Shown here one piece after another: positions 1-10,000 of a stretch of 64,000 nucleotides of DNA (positions are counted from its first letter, which is position 1; each line of letters opens with the position of its first letter). The notes beneath the pieces are model-generated. The model saw nothing but the letters and a program-made list of their open reading frames with translations, searched no databases and had not been told where the DNA came from. The stretch lies in the NCBI GenBank assembly GCA_965221545.1, contig OZ244901.1, positions 1,178,001 to 1,242,000 of the forward strand. Direction: 5' to 3'. The translations under genes and the position numbers were made by a program. This DNA is from JAJEFO01 sp022819605. Lineage in GTDB: Bacteria > Pseudomonadota > Alphaproteobacteria > Rhodobacterales > Rhodobacteraceae.

Positions 1-3000
1 GGCGAGGAGACCTTCAAGCTTGACCCGACGGACGACGCGCTCGACGAGAAGGAGGAGAGCATCAGCGTCAAGGGCGCGTCGGGCGCGCTCGCCATCACGG
101 GCGCCGTCATCAAGCTGACCGACGACGACGTGCCGGAGCTGAGCATCACGGCGGGTTCGGCGGTGGACGAGGGCACGGCGGCGAGCTTCACCGTCAAAGC
201 CGACATCGCGCCCGCCGAGGACCTGACGGTGAACGTCGACGTGGACGCCCCTGCCAGCTTCGTCGCCAGCGGCAACGCGGGCAGGCAGACCTTCACCCTT
301 GAGGCCGGCGCCACCAGCGCGACCCATGAAGTGAGCACCCTGTCCGACACGACGGACGAGGCCGACGGTTCGGTGGAGGTGACGCTGGAGACCGGCGACG
401 GCTACACCGTCCACGCCGGCAACGGCAGCGCGAGCGTCGCGGTGCGCGACGACGACGAGACGACCGTCACCCTCGCGGGAACCGGCAGCATCGCCGAGGA
501 CGGCGGCACGCAGGACGTGACCGTCACGCTGGGCCGGGCGCTGGTGACCGGCGAGAGCGTGACCGTGCCGCTGAGCGTCACCGGCGCGACGGTGGCGACG
601 CACTACACGTTCGGCTTGAAGGGCAACGGCGGCACCGGCGTCTCGATGGACACGAGCGACCCGCACAGCGCCCAGGATCCCGCCGTGAAGATCGCGGGGG
701 CCGGCGCGCAAACCGCCACGCTGACGTTCGCGGCGGAGGACAACAGCGACCGCGACACGCGGGTCGCGACCATCGCCTTCGGCACGAGCGCCCGCGCACC
801 GACATCCACCGGACTCTCGGGCGGCATTGATCCGACGGGTTCGGCCGCCGTCACCATCGTCGACGACGACGCGATGATCACGGTGGCCGATGCCGGCGCC
901 GACGAGGGTAGCGCCGTCGAGTTCACGGTGAGGCTGCCGGACCCCGCGCCCGCAGGCGGCGTGACGGTCACCTATTCGACCGCCAATGGCCGCGGCAACG
1001 AAAGCGACGAGGCCTGGCAGGTCGCCACCGGCGCCGACTACACGGCGGCGGCACAGGACGCGGCCATCACCATCGCCAAGGACGGGCGCACGGGCACCAT
1101 CAGCATCGACACCGCCCAGGACGGCACCTACGAGGGCGACCATCACTTCACGCTGACGCTCACCGGCACGAGCACCTTCAACATCAGCGGCACGTCAGGT
1201 TCGGCCACCGGCACCATCACCGACGAGGCGGACCTGCCGAGCTTCGCGTTCTCCTCCGCCGCGAGCGCGGCGGTCGAGGACGCCGGGGACGTGACGCTGA
1301 CGGTGGAGAAGACCGGCGCCACCCTGCTGCCCGCGACGGTGAGCTATGCCACCGCCGACGGCACCGCGACCGGCGGCAGCGACTTCACGGCCATCGCCGC
1401 CACCGACCTTGTGTTCGCTGCCGCCGACACCAGCAAGACCTTCGACGTCGCCATCACCGACGACGCCCTTGACGAGGTGACGGAAACCTTCAGCGTCGGT
1501 CTCGCGGCCAGGTCGAACGGCAAGATCGGCACGGGTTCCGGCCACGCCGTCAGCATCACCGACAACGACCCGACGACGGTGACGCTCAGCGCAGCGAACG
1601 CCGCCATGGCCGAGGACGGCGGCACCAAGACCATCACCGTCGCGCTGGGCCGGGCGCTGACCGGCAGCGAGACGCTGTCGGTGCCGATCGCCTTCGGAGG
1701 CGATGCCACCTTCGGAACCGACTACGCGCTCGCCGAGCCCAGCTCGACGCCGAAGGGCGTGACCTACTCGAACCTCGCGAGCGACGACCATGCGAAAAAT
1801 CCGCCGACAATCGCCTTCTCCGGCGTGCCCAATGCCGCGAGTTCGGCGACCCTCACGCTCACCGCCAGCGACGACGCAACCGACGAGGGCGCATCGGAGT
1901 CGGTGAGCCTCGGCCTCGGCACGCTCGTCCCCGCCAGCCTCGACGGCGGCGCTTCCGGTTCCGGCACGCCGGGCTTCAACATCACCGACGACGACAACGC
2001 ACCGGGCGGCATCGAGCTTTCCACCAGCATCGCCGCAATCGCCGAGGACGCCGCCACCGCGACCGTCACGGTCACGGCCACCGTGACCGGCGGCACCGCC
2101 TACGCCGACAAGACCACGGTGGCGGTGGAGGTCGGCGACGCGGACAACGACAGCGCGACCGAGGGCACGGATTACGCGAACGTGGCCGGCTTCGACATCA
2201 CCATCGACGCCGGCGCCACGAGCGGCAAGGGCACCTTCAGCCTCGATCCCGCCGACGACGCCCTCGACGAGGACACCGAGACCATCAGCGTCGAGGGAAC
2301 GTCCGGCAACATCAGCGTCGCCCCCGCGAGCATCGACATCACCGACGACGACGACCCGCCGGTGATCTCCGTCGACGATCCCGAGGTCGACGAGGGCGCG
2401 TCCGGGGACGACGCGACGCTGACCTTCACGGTGAGCCTGGACGCCGCGAGCGGCCGCGAGGTCTCCGTCGACTGGGCCGAGGGCCCGGGCGGCACCGCGA
2501 CGCGAGACGCGGACTACGAGGCGTTCGACCCCGGCACGCTGGCCTTCAAGGCGGGCGAGACGGAGAAGGACATCGCCGTCACCGTCACCGGCGACGACAT
2601 CGACGAGGACGACGAGACGGTGAAGGTGCGGCTGTCCTCGCCATCGAACGCGACGCTCGCCGGCGGCAAGGCAACGCTCGACGGGACGGGCACCATCACC
2701 GACGACGACGCCGCGCCGACGGTCTCGGTCGCCGACGCCCCGGCCGTCGCCGAGGGGGACGACCCGAAGACCACGGCGGACATGAGCTTCGCCGTGACCC
2801 TGTCCGCGGCCAGCAGCCGGGCGGTGACTGTCCCGTACACGCTTGGCGGCACGGCGGACGGGGGCGACGACTACACCGCGCCGAACCCGACATCGGTGAC
2901 CATCTCTGCCGGCTCGACCAGCGCGAACATCGTCGTGCCGGTCAAGGGCGACGCGCTCGACGAGGCCAACGAGACCGTCACCGTCACCCTCGATGCCCCG

Positions 3001-6000
3001 ACCAACGCCACGGTCTCCACCGCCGAGGGCGCGGGCACCGCCACGGGCACGATCACCGACGACGAGGCGACGCCGACGGCGACGCTCGTCCTGACCCCGA
3101 CCAGCATCGCCGAGTCCGGCGCGAGCAACGCCAGCACGGTGACGGCTTCCCTTTCGGGCGCTTCGGACCAGGCGGTGACGCTCGCCGTGGCGGCGGCAGC
3201 GGTGTCACCGGCCAAGGCAGGCGACTTCAGCCTGAGCGGTTCGACGCTCACCGTCGCCGCCGGAGCCAGGTCGAGCACGGGGACGGTGACCGTCACCGCG
3301 GTGGACGACAGGATCGACGGCCCGAACAAGACCGTCACCGTCTCGGCCACCGCCAGCGGCGGGCGCGGCGTGGCGAACCCGGCGAGCGCCGCCCTGACCA
3401 TCACCGACGACGACGACGCGCCGACGGGCATCGCGCTCTCGGCCAGCCCTTCGAGCGTCGGCGAGGGCGCGGGCAAGACGGAGATCGAGGTCACCGCCAC
3501 CGTCACCGGAGGCACCGCCTTCGACGCGGCGAAGACGGTGCGGGTGACGGTCGGCGACGCGAATGACGGCGCCAGGTCCGGCGCCGACTACGCCGCCGTC
3601 GCCGCCTTCGACATCGAGATCGCGGCGGGCGCCACGAGCGCCACCGGGGAGTTCGATCTCGCCCCCGTGGACGACCGCATCGACGAGGAAAGCGAGACCG
3701 TCTCCGTCAAGGGCGTCTCCGGCACGATCACGGCCACGCCCGCGACCGTCACCCTGACCGACAACGACACCCGGGGCGTGACCGTCACCGGCGGCCCGCT
3801 GACGGTGGAGGAGAGCGACGATGCGAGCACGCAGGACACCCGCGAGGACCAGGCGACCTACACGGTCGTGCTGAACAGCCAGCCCACCGACGACGTGACC
3901 GTCAGCATCGTCGTTCCGGAGGGCGCGCCGTTCACGGCGAGCGCCTCCAGCCTGACCTTCACCCCATCGAACTGGAGCACCGCCCAAAACGTGACGGTCA
4001 CCGCCTCGGACGACGACATCGACAACCAGGGCAATGCGCGCAGCGCGAGCATCACCCACACCGTCGCTGCGGGCGACTCCGACTACGAGGACGTCACGGC
4101 ATCCGCGGTCAGCGTGACGGTCACGGACGACGATGCGGCGCCGACGGGCATCACGCTGACCACCGACACGGCGCGCATCGCCGAGGACGCGGCAACGAAG
4201 ACGGTGAAGGTGACCGCCACGGTGAACGGCGACACCGCCTACGCGACCGACACCACCGTCCGCGTCACGATCGGCGACAGCAACGACAGCGCCATATCCG
4301 GCACCGACTACGCGGCGGTCACGCCCTTCGACATCAAGATCGAGGCGGGCGGCATGAGCGGCGAGGAGACCTTCAAGCTTGACCCGACGGACGACGCGCT
4401 CGACGAGGTGGAGGAAAGCATCAGCGTCAAGGGCGCGTCGGGCGCGCTCGCCATCACGGGCGCCGTCATCAAGCTGACCGACGACGACGTGCCGGAGCTG
4501 AGCATCGCGGCGGGCGCGGCGGTGGACGAGGGCACGGCGGCGAGCTTCACCGTCAAAGCCGACATCGCGCCCGCCGAGGACCTGACGGTGAACGTCGACG
4601 TGGACGCCCCTGCCAGCTTCGTCGCCAGCGGCAACGCGGGCAGGCAGACCTTCACCCTTGAGGCCGGCGCCACCAGCGCGACCCATGAAGTGAGCACCCT
4701 GTCCGACACGACGGACGAGGCCGACGGTTCGGTGGAGGTGACGCTGGAGACCGGCGACGGCTACACCGTCCACGCCGGCAACGGCAGCGCGAGCGTCGCG
4801 GTGCGCGACGACGACGAGACGACCGTCACCCTCGCGGGAACCGGCAGCATCGCCGAGGACGGCGGCACGCAGGACGTGACCGTCACGCTGGGCCGGGCGC
4901 TGGTGACCGGCGAGAGCGTGACCGTGCCGCTGAGCGTCACCGGCGTCTCGATGGACACGAGCGACCCGCACAGCGCCCAGGATCCCGCCGTGAAGATCGC
5001 GGGCGCGGGCGCGCAAACCGCCACGCTGACGTTCGCGGCGGAGGACAACAGCGACCGCGACACGCGGGTCGCGACCATCGCCTTCGGCACGAGCGCCCGC
5101 GCGCCGACATCCGCCGGACTCTCGGGCGGCATTGATCCGACGGGCTCGGCCGCCGTCACCATCGTCGACGACGACGCGATGATCACGGTGGCCGATGCCG
5201 ACGCCGCCGAGGGCAGCGCGGTCGAGTTCACCGTGACGCTGCCGGACCCCGCGCCCGCAGGCGGCGTGACCATAGGGTACTCGACCTCCGACGGCCGCGG
5301 CGAAACCACCGATGCCGCCTACCAGGTCGCCACCGGCACCGACTACACGGCGGCGGCACAGGACGCGGCCATCACCATCGCCAAGGACGGGCGCACGGGC
5401 ACCATCAGCATCGACACCGCCCAGGACGGCACCTACGAGGGCGACCATCACTTCACGCTGACGCTCACCGGCACGAGCACCTTCAACATCAGCGGCACGT
5501 CAGGTTCGGCCACCGGCACCATCACCGACGAGGCGGACCTGCCGAGCTTCGCGTTCTCCTCCGCCGCGAGCGCGGCGGTCGAGGACGCCGGGGACGTGAC
5601 GCTGACGGTGGAGAAGACCGGCGCCACCCTGCTGCCCGCGACGGTGAGCTATGCCACCGCCGACGGCACCGCGACCGGCGGCAGCGACTTCACGGCCATC
5701 GCCGCCACCGACCTTGTGTTCGCTGCCGCCGACACCCGCAAGACCTTCGACGTCGCCATCACCGACGACGCCCTTGACGAGGTGACGGAAACCTTCAGCG
5801 TCGGTCTCGCGGCCAGGTCGAACGGCAAGATCGGCACGGGTTCCGGCCACGCCGTCAGCATCACCGACAACGACCCGACGACGGTGACGCTCAGCGCAGC
5901 GAACGCCGCCATCGCCGAGGACGGCGGCACCAAGACCATCACCGTCGCGCTGGGCCGGGCGCTGACCGGCAGCGAGACGCTGTCGGTGCCGCTCACCTTC

Positions 6001-7020
6001 GGCGGTGATGCCACCTTCGGAACCGACTACACGATTGCAGAGCCCAGCTCGACGCCGACGGGCGTGACCTACTCGAACCTCGCCAGCGACGACCTTCAGG
6101 ACGCCCCGCCGACCATCGCCTTCTCCGGCGTGCCCAATGCCGCGAGTTCGGCGACCCTCACGCTCACCGCCAGCGACGACGCAACCGACGAGGGCGCATC
6201 GGAGTCGGTGAGCCTCGGCCTCGGCACGCTCGTCCCCGCCAGCCTCGACGGCGGCGCTTCCGGTTCCGGCACGCCGGGCTTCAACATCACCGACGACGAC
6301 AACGCACCGGGCGGCATCGAGCTTTCCATCGGCATCGCCACCATCGCAGAGGACGCCGCCACCGCGACCGTCACGGTCACCGCCACCGTCACCGGCGGCA
6401 CTGCCTACGCCGACAAGACCACGGTGGCGGTGGAGGTCGGCGACGCGGACAACGACAGCGCGACCGAGGGCACGGATTACGCGAACGTGGCCGGCTTCGA
6501 CATCACCATCGACGCCGGCAAGACGGAGGGCACCAACACCTTCACCCTGAACCCCGACGACGACGACATCGACGAGGACACCGAGACCATCAGCGTCGAG
6601 GGAACGTCCGGCAACATCAGCGTCGCCCCCGCGAGCATAGACATCACCGACGACGACACCCGCGGCGTGACCGTCACCGGCGGTCCGCTGACGGTGGAGG
6701 AGAGCGACGATGCGAGCACGCAGAACAACCGCGAGGACCAGGCGACCTACACGGTGGCGCTGACCAGCGAGCCGACCGACGACGTGACCGTCGAGATTGG
6801 CGTACCGGATGGCGCGCCCTTCTCGGTCAGCCACAGCGAGATCGCGTTCACGTCTTCGAACTGGAACCGCGCCCGGACCGTCACCGTGACGGCGGCGGAC
6901 GACGACGTGGACAACGCAGGCAACCGGCGCACCGCCGACATCACGCATGCGGTGGATGCCGGTGACTCGGATTACGGCGGCGTCGAAGCCTCGGATGTTG
7001 AAGTGACCGTCAACGACGAC
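1..7020 (+). repeat. Internal segmental duplication in the giant adhesin gene
   Basis: Bases 1 to about 2340 recur at 4360 to about 6654 with a constant offset of 4359 bases (1453 codons) at the start, and are almost identical by eye. The second copy lacks 54 bases (18 codons) present near 582-635 of the first. After the second copy the sequence resumes with a block (about 6655-7020) matching 3771-4130, so the 2341-3770 interval is absent from copy two. This pattern fits an unequal-crossover duplication followed by an internal deletion, all in frame. Confidence 0.85.
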
Positions 7021-10000
7021 GACGGTGAGCCCATGGCGGCAAGTTTGAGCGTCGATGTCGACACGGCCAAGTCTGGCGTCCAGACCAGCCTGTCCGAAGG
7101 AGGCGGCGCCAAAACGGTGCGCGTGACAGCAACCCTTGACGGCACGACGACATTTGACGCCGACAAGACCATCGTCGTTACCATCGGCGATGCCGACGAC
7201 AGCGCCACGTCGGGCGTCGACTACGCCAGCGCGGGCTCCCTGAACCTGGTCATCAGGGCCGGGCAAGGCAGCGGTTTCAAGGATTTCACCCTGACGCCGA
7301 CCAATGACCAGCTTTTGGAGGCCGGCGAGTCGATCAGCCTGAGCGGGGCGCTTGCAGGAACTTCGGGCTTTACGGTCAACGGCGCCAACATCGGCCTCGA
7401 TGATGATGACGTCGCGCCCATGGACGTGACGCTCAGCACGGACATCACAAGCCTCGCCGAGGGCGCTGGCGCCACCAGCATCAAGGTGACGGCGACCCTT
7501 GAGGGCGACTCGCGCTTTGGAGACGACAAGACAGTGCGCGTGAGCATCGGCGCGTCGGATGACAGCGCAACTTCCGCCGTGGACTACAAGGCGGTAGCAG
7601 CCTTTGACGTGACCATCCTTGCGGGACAGGCGAGCGGCGCGGAGACCTTCAGCCTTGAACCGGAAGACGACGTGATCGATGAGCCCAACGAGCCCTTGAG
7701 CGTCACCGGCAAATCGCCCGGCCTGGACATCGCCCCGGCGAGCATTGTCATCAACGACAACGATGCTCCGCCGACGGGCATTGCCCTGACCATGGACACG
7801 ACCACCATCAACGAAAGTGCGTCGGCCACGAATGTAACGGTCTCTGCCGCGGTTCAGGGCGGCACGACCTACGGCGCCGAAACCACGGTAACCATACAGG
7901 TCGGTGCCGCGACCGACAGCGCCCGTGAAGGTTCGGATTATGCGGAAGTCGCGAACCTTTCGCTCAAGATACCGCTCGGAGCCGCGAGCGCCAGCCGCAG
8001 CTTCAGTCTGAAACCCGTCAACGACACGATCGACGAGCCGAACGAGAGCCTGAGCGTCAGCGGAAAGTCCGGAGGCCTGAACGTGACGGGAGGCGGCAGC
8101 ATCGAGATCGTCGATGACGATCCCCTGCCAACCGTGAGCCTGCAGCTTTCACGCTCGACCATCGACGAGAAGGGTTCGGCGAGCCGCGCCGACGTCACCG
8201 CCCGCTTGAGCGGCCCGTCGAGCGAGGACGTGACCCTGACCGTCGCCGCAGCCCCGGTGACGCCGGCGACCGCCAGCGACTTCAACCTGAGCAATGGCAA
8301 CACGCTCACCATCTCCGCGGGCGCCACGACCAGCACGGGCACGGTCACCGTCTCTGCCGTGGACAACGACCGCGCGGAAGAGGACAAGACCTTGACGGTG
8401 TCCGCCACCGCCAGCGGCGGGCGCGGCGTCGTCAGTCCGGGCGATGTCGGCCTCACCATCCGCAACGACGATGTGGCGGCCGTGGAATTCTCCACCGAGG
8501 CGGACAAGGTCGAAAAGGACGAAAGTGTCGTGATCGAAGTCACGTTGTCGTCCCAGCCGACGATGGACGTCACGGTGACGCTGACGAGTTCCGACCAGTC
8601 CGTCGCCGAATTGAGCGCGAGCCCGCGGGGCCGAAGCGTTACGTTGACGTTCACGCCGCAGAACTGGAACGTGCCCCAAGAAGTCACCGTTCACGGCGTT
8701 GCGGACGGCGCGGTGAACATCATGACCACCGTGCAGAGCCAGGACCCGGTGTACCAGAACGCAGAGCTGCCGCAGCCGCTTGAAACCAACGTGATCGGCG
8801 TGCCCAGCATTGCCATCACCGGTGGCGGGAGGATCCGCGAAGGCGATACAGCCACGTTCACCTTGACGGCCGACCGCGTGCCAACCGCAGACGTGCCAGT
8901 GCGAATCCAGGTCGGCTACGGCTGTTGCCTCGGCGACGGCGAGATCCTCAAGCAAGGGCAGGAGGGCGTTCGAACCGTCATCTTGCCGCGCAATCAGACC
9001 AGCGTCAGCTTCGAGGTGGAAACCGTTGACGATGACGTGGATGCGCTCAACGAGATCGTCGAGGCGAGGGTCCTGCCGGGCGCGGAGTACCGCCCCGGCG
9101 GCGGGAACCGCGCCACGGTGCGGGTCAGCGACAACGACTCGCCCCCGGATCCCGGCATCGACATGTCCGTCTCGGCCCCGGCGAGCGTCATGGAGGGCGA
9201 GGCCCTGACGTTCACGCTGACGGCGAGCCAGGCCCCGAAAACCGACCTGCTGGTCCGTCTCAGCCTCTACGCGCACAGCGCCTTCCCCTACCTCCTCGGC
9301 CAGGACGTGCGGACGGTCAGGGACATCCCGGACGAGGAGCTCCGGGAGATCGAGGTGACCCTGCCCGCCGGCCAGGCCGAGACGACGTTCAAGGTCACGT
9401 TCACCGACGACGCCGTGGCGCAGGGCCCCGGCAAGATGGTCGCCTATGTCGACATCTCGCCCGACAACGGGTACCGGCGCGCCGACAGCCCCGGCAACCG
9501 TGCCGAGACCGCGCTCGTCGACGACGAGACCCGGGCCAGGGAGTTGGCGGTCTCGGTCGCGGATGCCGAGGCGCGCGAGGGGCCCGGCGCCGCGCTGGAG
9601 TTCGTCGTGACCCTGGCGCGCAGCCCGGACGCGAACGGCGAGGTCCGGGCGTTCTGGCGCCTGCGCGACGGCACCGCGACGGCAGGCGAGGACTACGAGG
9701 ACATTGCCGGCTGGATGCGCTTCCTGCCGGGAGAGACCGAGTCCCGGGCGCGCGTCCAGGTCCTCGAGGACGGGAAGGACGAAGGTGACGAAACGCTGGT
9801 CCTCGAGCTCTACAAGGTCGGCCCCGGTGCCTTCATCGCGCGCGGCGAGGCCACGGGCACCATCCGCGACGCCCCGGTCGCGGGCGCGAAGGACGAGGCG
9901 GTGCTCACGGACTCCGGGCCGCGGCCCACCGCCTGCATCCCCGCCGTCCTCGTGGCTTCCGTCGCCGGATACACGGAGGAGACGCACCAGGGCGAAGCCC

